Shown one piece after another: positions 1-7,568 of a stretch of DNA of 32,970 nt. The DNA is taken from the NCBI GenBank assembly GCA_023387085.1, contig JAEWIL010000078.1:1-32970 (forward strand), given 5' to 3'. The position numbers were made by a program, and so were the translations under genes. The DNA comes from Pseudomonadota bacterium (GTDB lineage: Bacteria > Pseudomonadota > Alphaproteobacteria > Sphingomonadales > Sphingomonadaceae). The notes under the pieces are model-generated. The model was not told where the DNA came from. It saw only the letters and a program-made list of their open reading frames with translations, and searched no databases. How positions within the stretch are numbered: the first letter of the stretch is position 1; every line of letters starts with the position of its first letter.

Positions 1-180
1 ATCGATCATGGCGGCGGCTGGACATCGCTGGTCACCGGGATGATCGCGCTGTCCGCCGGAGTCGGCGATACGCTGGGTGCCGGTACGCCGATCGGCCGCG
101 CCGGATCGGGCGACAGCCGCATCACGATCGAGCTGCGCCGCGCCGGGCGACCGGTCGATATCGCCCAGATGCTGGGTTGA
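1..180 (+). CDS. EnvC-like murein hydrolase activator (LytM/M23 family), C-terminal fragment
   Basis: The reading frame is open from the first base to a TGA at 178-180, giving the last 59 residues of a protein that begins outside the window. The fragment has the LytM/M23 C-terminal pattern: IDHGGGWTSL, a G-x-x-x-GTPIGRAG turn, then IELRRAGRPVDIAQML. This closely matches EnvC-type proteins. The HLH metal motif expected of an active M23 peptidase near this end is replaced by ITIELRR, as in degenerate LytM activators. In that family the protein is periplasmic and activates amidases at division rather than cutting murein itself. Its place directly upstream of a carboxy-terminal protease gene fits the common alphaproteobacterial order envC-ctpA. 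The catalytic half is not visible, so the family call is firmer than the mechanism. Confidence 0.75.
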   Translation: MDHGGGWTSLVTGMIALSAGVGDTLGAGTPIGRAGSGDSRITIELRRAGRPVDIAQMLG

Positions 181-291
181 CCCGCCGTTTCGCAGATCGG
201 CGAGACCGCTTGACGCCCCCATAATTCCGTAGGACGATGCGGCGACGGGGATTATAAGGCGAGGATTGCTCTCGCCCGATGAAAGACGCAG

Positions 292-1689
292 ATGACCGAT
301 TCGACCACCACCGCCTCTCCCAAGCGCCGCTTCGCGCTGTGGCAGGGCGCCGCCGCGCTCTCGACGCTGGCGCTTGTTCCGCTTGCCACCGGCGCGATGG
401 CGACCGTCGATGCATCGACGCAGCAAGAAATTTCGCGCTTCATGGACGTCTTCCTCGAGGTCAAATCCAACTATGTCGAACCGGTCAGCGACGACAAGCT
501 GATCGAGGGCGCGATCAACGGCATGCTCGCCAGTCTCGACCCGCATTCGGGCTATCTCGACGCGCGCGACTATTCGAACCTTCGCACCCAGACCGACGGT
601 GAATATGGCGGGCTCGGCCTGTCGGTGACGATGGAGGACGGCGTCGTGAAAGTAATCGCGCCGACCGCCGACACTCCCGCCGACCGCGCGGGGGTCAAGG
701 CGGGCGACTATATCACCCACATCAACAAGGCGCTGATCTTTGGCATGACGCTCGACGAGGCAGTCGAGCAGATGCGCGGTCGTCCGGGCACGCAGGTCGA
801 GATCACCGTTGTGCGCGAGGGCCAGGACAAGCCGATCGAGATGACGCTGACCCGCGAGATCATCGACGTGAAGCCGGTCAAATGGGAGGTCAAGGACGAT
901 GTCGGCGTGCTGACGATCGCCAGCTTCTCCGCCGACGCGACGCGCGACCTCAAGGCCGCGATGATCTCGGTCGAAAAATCGCTCGGCCACAAGCCGCGCG
1001 GCTGGGTGCTCGATCTCCGCTCGAACCCGGGCGGCCTGCTCGACGAAGCGGTCGGCGTCAGCGACATCTTCCTCGACCGCGGCGAGATCGTGTCGCAGCG
1101 CGGACGCAAGAAGGGTGATATCGAACGCTATTTCGCCGAGCCCGGCGACCTTGCCGGCGGCGCGCCGATGATCGTCCTCATCGACGCCGGATCGGCTTCG
1201 GCTTCCGAAATCGTCGCGGGCGCACTGCAGGACCAGCACCGCGCCGTGATCATGGGCGAGCGCAGCTTCGGCAAGGGATCGGTGCAGACGGTGTTGCCGC
1301 TGACCGACACCACCGCGCTCCGCCTGACCACCGCGCGCTATTACACGCCGTCGGGCCGCAGCGTGCAGGAAGGCGGGATCGAGCCCGACATCCGCGTGCC
1401 GCAACTGTCCGATCCCGATTACAAGGATCGTCCGCGCTTCCGCGAAAGCGACCTGCGCCGGCACCTGATCAACGAGAAGAAGGTCGACAACAGCCTGCTC
1501 GAAAAGGACGAGAAGGACGATCCGCGCTTCACCGCCACCGCCGCGGACCTGAAGGCGAAGGGCATCGACGACTATCAGCTCTATTATGCGCTGCAGACGA
1601 TCGGGCGGATCCATCCGTCCACGCAGCGGATGGCGGAGGGTGTCAAGCCGCCCGCGAAGCCGGCCGCCAAGCCGACCGCGCGCAACTGA
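292..1689 (+). CDS. ctpA: S41 carboxy-terminal processing protease CtpA
   Basis: This is a periplasmic serine protease of the CtpA/Prc family, which trims or degrades envelope proteins from their C-termini; 465 residues is normal for the CtpA branch. A short charged N-terminus and a hydrophobic stretch around residues 17-37 form a signal or anchor. The PDZ domain lies at about 95-180 (YGGLGLSV, then DRAGVKAGDYI), followed by the S41 core with WVLDLRSNPGG. The catalytic dyad is Ser303 in GSASASEI and Lys328 in FGKGSVQT; the 25-residue spacing equals that of Prc. The C-terminus is Pro/Ala/Lys-rich and low in complexity. An ATG at 279 is out of frame, and 292 gives the full signal segment. The gene follows the envC-like fragment and lies 14 bp before dsbB, so co-transcription is likely. 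Confidence 0.95.
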   Translation: MTDSTTTASPKRRFALWQGAAALSTLALVPLATGAMATVDASTQQEISRFMDVFLEVKSNYVEPVSDDKLIEGAINGMLASLDPHSGYLDARDYSNLRTQTDGEYGGLGLSVTMEDGVVKVIAPTADTPADRAGVKAGDYITHINKALIFGMTLDEAVEQMRGRPGTQVEITVVREGQDKPIEMTLTREIIDVKPVKWEVKDDVGVLTIASFSADATRDLKAAMISVEKSLGHKPRGWVLDLRSNPGGLLDEAVGVSDIFLDRGEIVSQRGRKKGDIERYFAEPGDLAGGAPMIVLIDAGSASASEIVAGALQDQHRAVIMGERSFGKGSVQTVLPLTDTTALRLTTARYYTPSGRSVQEGGIEPDIRVPQLSDPDYKDRPRFRESDLRRHLINEKKVDNSLLEKDEKDDPRFTATAADLKAKGIDDYQLYYALQTIGRIHPSTQRMAEGVKPPAKPAAKPTARN

Positions 1690-1703
1690 TCATCGAGGGT
1701 CCG

Positions 1704-2186
1704 ATGCTGAAATCGCGTCTCGCCGCGCCGCTGGTTGCTCTCGCCGCGCCGTTGCTCCTCTATGGCGGTGCACTCGTGTCGCAGTTCGGCTTCGGTCTCC
1801 ACCCGTGCGAGATGTGCTATTGGCAGCGCTGGCCGCATCAGGTGGCGATCATGCTGGCGTTGCTCGCGCTGCTGCTCAACCGTAACGACAAGGCGATGCG
1901 CGCACAGACCTTTCTCGCCGCGATCGCCATCGCGATCAGCGGCCTGATCGGCATCTTCCACGCCGGGGTCGAATATGGCCTGTGGGAAGGCCTCACGACA
2001 TGCAGCACGACGCATAGCGGCCCGATTTCGCTGAGCGACATCATGGCGGCGCCGATCATTCGCTGCGACGTCGCGCAATGGCGACTGTTCGGCATCTCGC
2101 TGGCGGGGTTCAACGCGATTTTCTCATTGGCCTCGGCCGTGCTCGTCTTGACCTTGCTGCGCCGCCGGACCACATCGGCGACATGA
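1704..2186 (+). CDS. dsbB: Disulfide bond formation protein B (DsbB)
   Basis: This is a 160-residue inner-membrane protein with four hydrophobic segments, the DsbB topology. DsbB reoxidises periplasmic DsbA and passes electrons to ubiquinone. The first cysteine pair is Cys35-Cys38 in HPCEMCYWQRWPH, the family signature. The second pair is Cys100 (LTTCST) and Cys121 (IIRCDVAQWRLFGIS), on the predicted second periplasmic loop. All four redox cysteines are therefore present. The gene starts 14 bp after ctpA, and its TGA overlaps the coq7 ATG in an ATGA junction, which implies translational coupling. Pairing with a ubiquinone hydroxylase gene is functionally apt because ubiquinone is DsbB's electron acceptor. 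Confidence 0.95.
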   Translation: MLKSRLAAPLVALAAPLLLYGGALVSQFGFGLHPCEMCYWQRWPHQVAIMLALLALLLNRNDKAMRAQTFLAAIAIAISGLIGIFHAGVEYGLWEGLTTCSTTHSGPISLSDIMAAPIIRCDVAQWRLFGISLAGFNAIFSLASAVLVLTLLRRRTTSAT

Positions 2187-2698
2187 GCAAGGACGGCCAC
2201 GCATCGATGATCCGCGTCGACCAGGCGGGCGAATATGGTGCGACGCGCATCTATGCCGGCCAGCTCGCGGTGATGGGCGACCGGCACCCGATGGCGCGGG
2301 AGATCGCGCATATGGCCGAGCAGGAAGAGCGCCACCGGAAGTTCTTCGACGCGATGGTCGCACGGCGCGGCGTCCGCCCCACGGCGCTCCAGCCCGTGTG
2401 GAACGTCGCGGGTTTCGCCCTCGGCGCGGTGACCGCGGCGATTGGGCCGCGCGCCGCAATGGCGTGCACCGCAGCGGTCGAGACCGAGATCGACCGGCAT
2501 TACCGCCACCAGATCGAGGAACTCGGCGACAGCGATCCCGAACTGAGCGCCGCTGTGGAGGATTTCCGCGCCGAAGAACTCGAGCACAAGGAAGCGGCTC
2601 TTGCGGCGGGTGCCGAAAGCGCGCCCGGTTATCCGCTGCTCAGCTTCGCGATCCGCGCCGGGTGCCGCGCAGCCATCGCGCTTTCCAAACGTATCTGA
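2183..2698 (+). CDS. coq7: COQ7-type demethoxyubiquinone hydroxylase
   Basis: This is a 171-residue diiron hydroxylase of the COQ7/CLK-1 family, which adds the late ring hydroxyl in ubiquinone synthesis at the membrane surface. The ferritin-like ligand set is visible: Glu17 in VDQAGEYGA, Glu48-x-x-His51 in EERH, the Glu100-Glu102 region in VETEID, and Glu132-x-x-His135 in EELEH. The frame is open further upstream, to 2078. I chose the ATG at 2183 because it overlaps the dsbB stop as ATGA and places the conserved MIRVDQAGEYGA near the N-terminus, as in homologues. Last gene of the likely ctpA-dsbB-coq7 unit. Confidence 0.95.
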   Translation: MSKDGHASMIRVDQAGEYGATRIYAGQLAVMGDRHPMAREIAHMAEQEERHRKFFDAMVARRGVRPTALQPVWNVAGFALGAVTAAIGPRAAMACTAAVETEIDRHYRHQIEELGDSDPELSAAVEDFRAEELEHKEAALAAGAESAPGYPLLSFAIRAGCRAAIALSKRI

Positions 2699-2784
2699 TA
2701 CTATTCACCCCAATTCCTGCCCGTTCAGCACGGATGCAGGCTTTCGGTGCCAAGCCGCGTTCAAACAGGATGAAGGAAAAGACG

Positions 2785-3393
2785 ATGACCCGCCTGCCGC
2801 TGACGATGCTCCTGCTCGCCGGAGCCGCGATCGCCCAGCCTGCCGCCGCGCAGGATGCCAACACGGCGAATGCGGACAAGATCAATCAGGTGATCGTCTA
2901 TGGCGACGACAAGTGCGAGCAATCGAGCCCCGACGAGATCGTCGTGTGTAACCGCCTGCCCGAAAATGACCGCTATCGCGTCCCGCAGATTTTCCGTGGC
3001 GGCGATCCGCTCGATCCGCGCAATCAGGCCTGGCTGAACCGAGTCACCTCTATGGAGCGCGTCGGCCGCTTCGGTACCGACAGCTGTTCGCCGGTCGGGC
3101 TCGGCGGGTTCACGGGCTGCACCCAGCAGCTGGTCGCGGGCGCGAAGGCCGAACGGCAAGCAGCCGACAAGACCGACTGGCAGGCGATGATCGCCGACGA
3201 GCGGGCAAAACGCCTCGCCGGCATCGACGCGGCGTCCGACGAGGTCGAGGCCGCGGTCGTCGCCGAGGAAAAGGCGCTCGCCGAGCGGCAAAAGGCGGCC
3301 GAGGAACTGGAACGTCAGGCGAGCGGTCAGGCCCCTGCCCCGGCGACCCCCGACGCCGAAGCGGGCGAACTGCCGGTTCCGCCGAAGAACTGA
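2785..3393 (+). CDS. Secreted four-cysteine protein, unknown function
   Basis: I do not recognise a named domain in this 202-residue protein. Residues 1-23 form a signal peptide ending AQPAAAQ, so the mature protein is periplasmic or outer-membrane associated. Four cysteines form two close pairs: Cys44/Cys55 (KCEQSSPDEIVVC) and Cys101/Cys112 (SCSPVGLGGFTGC). Residues about 115-180 are rich in Ala, Glu, Lys and Gln and look helical or coiled-coil, and the tail is Pro/Ala-rich. The start at 2785 is preferred over the in-frame ATG at 2770 because AAGGAAAA (2773-2780) sits at ribosome-binding distance. It is 86 bp after coq7. Paired cysteines downstream of dsbB make it a plausible oxidative-folding client, which is inference. 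Confidence 0.75.
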   Translation: MTRLPLTMLLLAGAAIAQPAAAQDANTANADKINQVIVYGDDKCEQSSPDEIVVCNRLPENDRYRVPQIFRGGDPLDPRNQAWLNRVTSMERVGRFGTDSCSPVGLGGFTGCTQQLVAGAKAERQAADKTDWQAMIADERAKRLAGIDAASDEVEAAVVAEEKALAERQKAAEELERQASGQAPAPATPDAEAGELPVPPKN

Positions 3394-3455
3394 GCCGCGC
3401 TCTCCCTTATCGCGTATAGCGCGAAGGCGGGATGCATCGGTGCCGCTTCGATCCG

Positions 3456-3475
3456 GCCGCCCGACGATGGGCGGC
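3456..3475. other. Hairpin between convergent genes
   Basis: GCCGCCC (3456-3462) and GGGCGGC (3469-3475) form a perfect 7-bp stem with a 6-nt loop, in the 114-bp gap between the converging four-cysteine gene and the S9 peptidase gene. There is no T-run on either side, so an intrinsic terminator is only possible, not shown. Confidence 0.4.
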
Positions 3476-3507
3476 AGGGGTATTGACCGGACTCTTGGCT
3501 ATCGCCC

Positions 3508-5442
3508 TCAGTTGAGCAGATATTGTTTCCAGAAGAGCAGCGACGTCCAGAACTGGTAATCCGCATTTTCTTTCTTCGCGAAGCCATGGCCTTCGTTCGT
3601 TCCGACGAGGTGCCACGCGGTGCCGCCATTCTTCCGCACCGCGGCGACGATCTGGTCCGCTTCGGACGCCGGCACCCGCGGGTCGTTCGCGCCGGTGACG
3701 ACGAACAGCGGCTTGCGGATGTCGGCGACGCGCGTGAGCGGTGAAATCTCCAGCAGTTTCTTGCGCTCGGCCGCGACGCGTTCGTCGCCATATTCGACGC
3801 GGCGGAGGTCGCGGCGATATTCCTGGGTATTTTCGAGGAAGGTGACGAAGTTCGAGATTGCGACGATGCACAGGTTCGCGCGCAGCTTGTCGGCATAGTG
3901 CGTCGCAGCGGCGTAGCACATATAGCCGCCATAGCTGCCACCGGTGAGGCCGAACCGCGACGCGTCGAGCCCTTTGTCCTTCGCGAGAAGATCGAGGAAG
4001 GCGCCCATATCCTTGACGCTGTCCTCGCGCTTGAACGGCCCGTTGTCGAGGCTGACGAACCGCTTGCCATAGCCGGTCGAACCGCGGACGTTCGGATAGA
4101 AGATCGCGATTCCCATTTCATTGAGCAGATAATTGTTTCGTCCCATGAAACCCGGGCGCGACTGGCTTTCGGGGCCGCCGTGGACGCTCATGATCAACGG
4201 CCGCTTGCCGGGAAATCTGGCAGGGTCGGGGCGATAGAGGAAGCCCGAGACCTCGAGGCCGTCGAAGCTCTTCACCTTGACGAGTTCGGGCTCGACATTC
4301 CGGGCCACGTCGAGCCCGCCGGTTTCGCTCTGCGTCCAGCGCGTCACCGCCAGCGTCTCCGGATCGACGCTATAGGCATCGGTCGGGCTGCGCGCCGAGG
4401 TGAAGCTGAAGCCCACTTCGCCCCAGGGCGCGATGCTGACGCCGCCGATCACGCCCGCAGGCAGGTCGACGGTACGGACGGCGCCGCTCTTCGGGTCGAA
4501 GAGCCGGAGCTTGCTCATCCCCGCCTCGTTGACCGCATAGGTGATGAAGCTGCCATCGTCGGCGATATCGAAGGTCGAGACGTCCCATTTTTCGGGCGGC
4601 CCCTTTGGTGTGAACTTGCCCGTCGCGGGATCGAGGGTTCCCAGCCGTTCGAAGTCCGAACCTTCGTCGCTGGTGATCCAGATCGTCCCGTCGGGCGCGA
4701 TTTCGACGCCGCTTTGCGATATCTTCTTGCTGTGATCGCCGATCGGGGTCAGCGCGCCGGTTGTCATGTCGAGCCGGAACAGGTCGGACTTTTCGACCGA
4801 GACATATTGCGAGACGATCGCCCAGCTCTTGTCGGGCGCAAAGGCGTTCACCGCCCAGCCGCCGCCCTCTACCTGCGACACCAGGCGGTCCGAAGCGGGG
4901 TCGCGCGGATCGACGACATAGATGTCGCTGTCGCGCCCGTTGCGCCGCGTCGAAGTATAGGCGAGCCATTGGCCGTCCTTGCTCCACGCGTTGAACCCGT
5001 TGCGGCTCTTGCCGTCGGTGAGCATTTCGAGCCGGCCGTTCTTCATCGCGTAAAGCTGATAGAATTCATTGCCGCCAATGTCCTTCTGGACGACCATGAC
5101 GTCCGCGCGCGCCGGCGACCAGGCAGCGTTCGTCACCGGCTCGGCCTCGAACGTCAATTGCTGACGCGCGCCCATCGGCTTCGCGACGCGGTGGATCTGG
5201 GCGGTATTCCCGAAACGCGTCGCGATCAGCATCGATTTGTCGGCGTCGTTCCAGCCGACGAAGCCTGCGCTGCGATTTTCCATATAGGGGCGCGTCCCGG
5301 CGGCCAGCTCCGCCGGAACTTCCGGCACGCCGTCGGCGACCAGCGCCGCCGGTTTCGGCACGACGGGCGATTTGTCCTCTTCGGCGGCGAAGGCGGTCGC
5401 GAACGGAAGGGTCAGGGCGGCGAGCGCGGCCAGATAACGCAT
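3508..5442 (-). CDS. Exported S9 family peptidase (DPP IV/acylaminoacyl-peptidase type)
   Basis: This is a 644-residue serine peptidase with a signal peptide (residues 1-20, ending FATAFA), so it is likely periplasmic. Residues about 45-390 carry WD40/TolB-like beta-propeller repeats (for example WSPARADVM, WSKDGQWLAYTS, IAPDGTIWITSDEGSDF). The C-terminal alpha/beta hydrolase begins near 400. The catalytic triad is Ser503 in GGSYGGY, Asp587 in GANDPRVP and His619 in NEGHGF; HGGPE near 430 is the usual oxyanion-region motif. The family removes dipeptides or acylated residues from oligopeptides. I chose the ATG at 5442 because GGGGGA lies about 8 bases upstream; an in-frame ATG at 5457 would put that Shine-Dalgarno inside the gene. 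It converges with the preceding gene and is monocistronic. Confidence 0.92.
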   Translation of the reverse strand: MRYLAALAALTLPFATAFAAEEDKSPVVPKPAALVADGVPEVPAELAAGTRPYMENRSAGFVGWNDADKSMLIATRFGNTAQIHRVAKPMGARQQLTFEAEPVTNAAWSPARADVMVVQKDIGGNEFYQLYAMKNGRLEMLTDGKSRNGFNAWSKDGQWLAYTSTRRNGRDSDIYVVDPRDPASDRLVSQVEGGGWAVNAFAPDKSWAIVSQYVSVEKSDLFRLDMTTGALTPIGDHSKKISQSGVEIAPDGTIWITSDEGSDFERLGTLDPATGKFTPKGPPEKWDVSTFDIADDGSFITYAVNEAGMSKLRLFDPKSGAVRTVDLPAGVIGGVSIAPWGEVGFSFTSARSPTDAYSVDPETLAVTRWTQSETGGLDVARNVEPELVKVKSFDGLEVSGFLYRPDPARFPGKRPLIMSVHGGPESQSRPGFMGRNNYLLNEMGIAIFYPNVRGSTGYGKRFVSLDNGPFKREDSVKDMGAFLDLLAKDKGLDASRFGLTGGSYGGYMCYAAATHYADKLRANLCIVAISNFVTFLENTQEYRRDLRRVEYGDERVAAERKKLLEISPLTRVADIRKPLFVVTGANDPRVPASEADQIVAAVRKNGGTAWHLVGTNEGHGFAKKENADYQFWTSLLFWKQYLLN

Positions 5443-5763
5443 GATGGTGTCCCCCATTGCTGACGGGCGGCTTGCCCGAGCGTGCATGATGCCGACTAGA
5501 CGCCGCGACGGCGCAATCCGGATGCAGGTTTCGACGGAAGCCGCTTGGTCCTCGACCAGTCGCAATTCGCCGCCAAATGGTAACAAAATCCGGCCAATCG
5601 AGCCGATATGGCCGCGATTTCGGCGCCTCAACGCAGATTCGTTGTGAATCCGCGATGAAATGAATGCAAAAATTAACGAATCGCTGGCAGGGTGTCTTGA
5701 CTTGGGATTTTTTGGGGCAAAACGTGGCGTTTCTGGGAATCGCCGGCCGGAGGGGCTGAAAAC
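5443..5763. other. Divergent intergenic region with GANTC cluster
   Basis: This 321-bp spacer separates the S9 peptidase (-) from a small membrane protein (+). The part from about 5570 to 5720 is clearly richer in A and T than its surroundings. It contains three GANTC sites, at 5636-5640, 5646-5650 and 5678-5682, the first two being opposite-orientation neighbours. TTGACT at 5697-5702 could be a rightward -35 element, but no good -10 follows. A small dyad TTTTG-N3-CAAAA lies at 5710-5722. I see no convincing gene here. Confidence 0.55.
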
Positions 5764-6162
5764 ATGGCATCGACATTCGGACCGCGCCTGTGGCGCCGAT
5801 CGACTGCAAGCGTTCCACCGGCGCGTAGCCTGGGGCGCCGGATGACCCTCCATGCCGCCGCAGCCCTGATCGCCTTTGCCGCCCTCCAGATCTGGCTCGT
5901 GACGAGCGCGGTCGCGGCCGGGGCGCCATCGATCTTCATCGTCGTGGCGCTGGTGATGCTGCTTGCTCTTGCGGTTCCGATCGCGCGCATGACCGAGCGT
6001 CGCTGGTATCATCTGAGCCGTCAGGCGCTCGCAAGCTGGGGCCTGCACGCCCGCTTCCGCCGCGACGTCCGCCGCCTGTGGATCGCGGCGCTGACGCTGC
6101 CCTTTCTGTGGGTCAGCGGCGCGATGGCGGCCACCGACGCGATCGCCGCGATCGCGCGCTAA
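5764..6162 (+). CDS. Small integral membrane protein, unknown function
   Basis: I do not recognise a family for this 132-residue protein. It has an Arg-rich N-terminus (residues 1-27), two hydrophobic segments at about 28-52 and 57-74, a basic amphipathic stretch (75-107, many Arg and Trp), and a third hydrophobic segment at about 108-130. The design suggests an inner-membrane protein with a positively charged cytoplasmic loop. The frame uses local codon preferences, and no longer competing frame on the other strand makes sense, so I believe it is real. It is divergent from the S9 peptidase and ends 52 bp before pmbA. The start is uncertain because no clear ribosome-binding site precedes 5764; a later ATG in RRMTLHAA (5842) would remove the Arg-rich head. 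Confidence 0.6.
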   Translation: MASTFGPRLWRRSTASVPPARSLGRRMTLHAAAALIAFAALQIWLVTSAVAAGAPSIFIVVALVMLLALAVPIARMTERRWYHLSRQALASWGLHARFRRDVRRLWIAALTLPFLWVSGAMAATDAIAAIAR

Positions 6163-6214
6163 TCCCCCGACTTTAGATTTTGACGCTGGCCCGCGCGCCG
6201 TATAGGGCGCGGAG

Positions 6215-7558
6215 ATGCTGACCGTTTCCGAAGCCCTCGACCGCGCGCAGATGCTCTGCGACGCCGCGACCAAGGCCGGCGCCGACGCCGCCGACGCGCT
6301 CTATTACTGCAATGCCGCGACCTCGGTCTCGATGCGCCTCGGCGCGCTGGAAGACGTCGAACGGTCCGAAGGCCAGGACATTTCGCTCCGCGCCTTCGTC
6401 GGTCAGCGCAGCGCAAGCGTGTCGACCGCCGACATGGATCCCGGCGAGCTTGCGAAGCTGGTCGAACGCTGCGTCGCGATGGCGCGCGAGGCGCCCGAAG
6501 ATCCCTATGCCGGACTCGCGCCCGAAGACCGGCTCTTCAGGGGGACCGCGCCCGACTTCGATCTCGACGACGGCAGCGAGGCCGATCCGCAGGCGCTGCG
6601 CGAAGCGGCGCTGGCGGTCGAGGAGGCCGCACGCGCGGTTGCCGGCGTCACCAACAGCGAAGGCGGCAGCGCGAGCCACAGCCGCACCCGCTTCGCCCTT
6701 GCGACCAGCCACGGCTTCGCGGGCGGCTATGGGTCGAGCGGCCACAGCCTGTCGGCAAGCGTGATCGCGGGCGAAGGCGCAGGCATGCAGCGCGACTATG
6801 GCTGGCACAGCACCCACCATCTTGCCGACCTGGAAAGCGCCGAAGAAATCGGCACCCGCGCCGGCACCCGCGCCGTCGCGCGGCTGAACCCCGGCAAGGC
6901 GCCCGTCGGCAAGATACCGGTGCTGCTCGATCCGCGCGTCAGCAGCGGGATCGTGGGGCATCTGCTGAGTGCGATCGCCGGCCCCGCCATCGCGCGCGGC
7001 ACCAGCTTCCTGCTCGGCAAGGAAGAACAGCAGCTTTTCGACAGCAGCATCGTGATCCATGACGACCCGCATCGCCCGCGCGGCCTGCGCAGCCGCGCCT
7101 TCGACGGCGAAGGGCTGCCGACCGCGCCGCGCGACATCGTGACGGGCGGCAAGATCACCGGGTGGCTGCTCGATACCGCGTCGGCCAAGCAACTGGGCCT
7201 TGCGCCGACGGGCCACGCGAGCCGCGGCGGTGGCGCGGCCGGCGTGACCGCGAGCAACCTCCATCTCGCCGCGGGCGCACTGACGCCCGAGGCGCTGATG
7301 GCCGACATCAAGGAGGGCGTCTATCTGACCGAGTTGATCGGTCAGGGTGTCAACCCGGTCACCGGCGACTATAGCCGCGGGGCATCGGGGTTCGTGATCC
7401 GCGATGGCCGGATCGCGGGACCGATCGCCGAGTTCACCGTTGCGGGCAATCTGGTCGACATGTTCGCGGCGCTGGTCCCGGCGAACGACCTCGAGTTCCG
7501 CCACGCGGTCAACGCGCCGACGCTCCGCATCGACGGCATGACCGTCGCGAGCGCCTAG
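6215..7558 (+). CDS. pmbA: TldD/PmbA family metallopeptidase subunit TldE (PmbA)
   Basis: The 447-residue protein matches the PmbA/TldE subunit of the TldD/TldE heterodimer, a cytoplasmic protease that degrades unfolded small peptides and matures modified peptides such as microcins. It has the N-terminal TldD/PmbA domain (about 1-200, with EDVERSEGQDISLRAFVGQRSASVSTADM) and the C-terminal barrel (PVGKIPVLLDPRVSSGIVGHLLSAIAG; FDGEGLPT; GVNPVTGDYSRGASGFVI; EFTVAGNL). No HExxxH zinc motif of the TldD subunit is present, which marks it as the non-metal-binding partner. TldD itself is not in the window. The start at 6215 has a weak ribosome-binding site (CGGAG directly adjoining ATG). The next gene begins 10 bp downstream. 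Confidence 0.93.
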   Translation: MLTVSEALDRAQMLCDAATKAGADAADALYYCNAATSVSMRLGALEDVERSEGQDISLRAFVGQRSASVSTADMDPGELAKLVERCVAMAREAPEDPYAGLAPEDRLFRGTAPDFDLDDGSEADPQALREAALAVEEAARAVAGVTNSEGGSASHSRTRFALATSHGFAGGYGSSGHSLSASVIAGEGAGMQRDYGWHSTHHLADLESAEEIGTRAGTRAVARLNPGKAPVGKIPVLLDPRVSSGIVGHLLSAIAGPAIARGTSFLLGKEEQQLFDSSIVIHDDPHRPRGLRSRAFDGEGLPTAPRDIVTGGKITGWLLDTASAKQLGLAPTGHASRGGGAAGVTASNLHLAAGALTPEALMADIKEGVYLTELIGQGVNPVTGDYSRGASGFVIRDGRIAGPIAEFTVAGNLVDMFAALVPANDLEFRHAVNAPTLRIDGMTVASA

Positions 7559-7568
7559 GGCACCCGCC

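Noticed and set aside
3410..3424. TCGCG-N5-CGCGA dyad downstream of the four-cysteine gene
   Set aside because: Only a 5-bp stem with no T-run; short CG-rich dyads are expected by chance in this composition.
3898..5463. 521-residue plus-strand open frame opposite the S9 peptidase
   Set aside because: It overlaps the whole S9 gene antisense, has no ribosome-binding site or known motif, and its codon use is the complement of the real gene.
6180..6206. TTGACG ... TATAGG upstream of pmbA as a promoter
   Set aside because: The spacer is only 15 bp and the -10 would start about 14 bp from the start codon, so a usable sigma70 promoter is doubtful.
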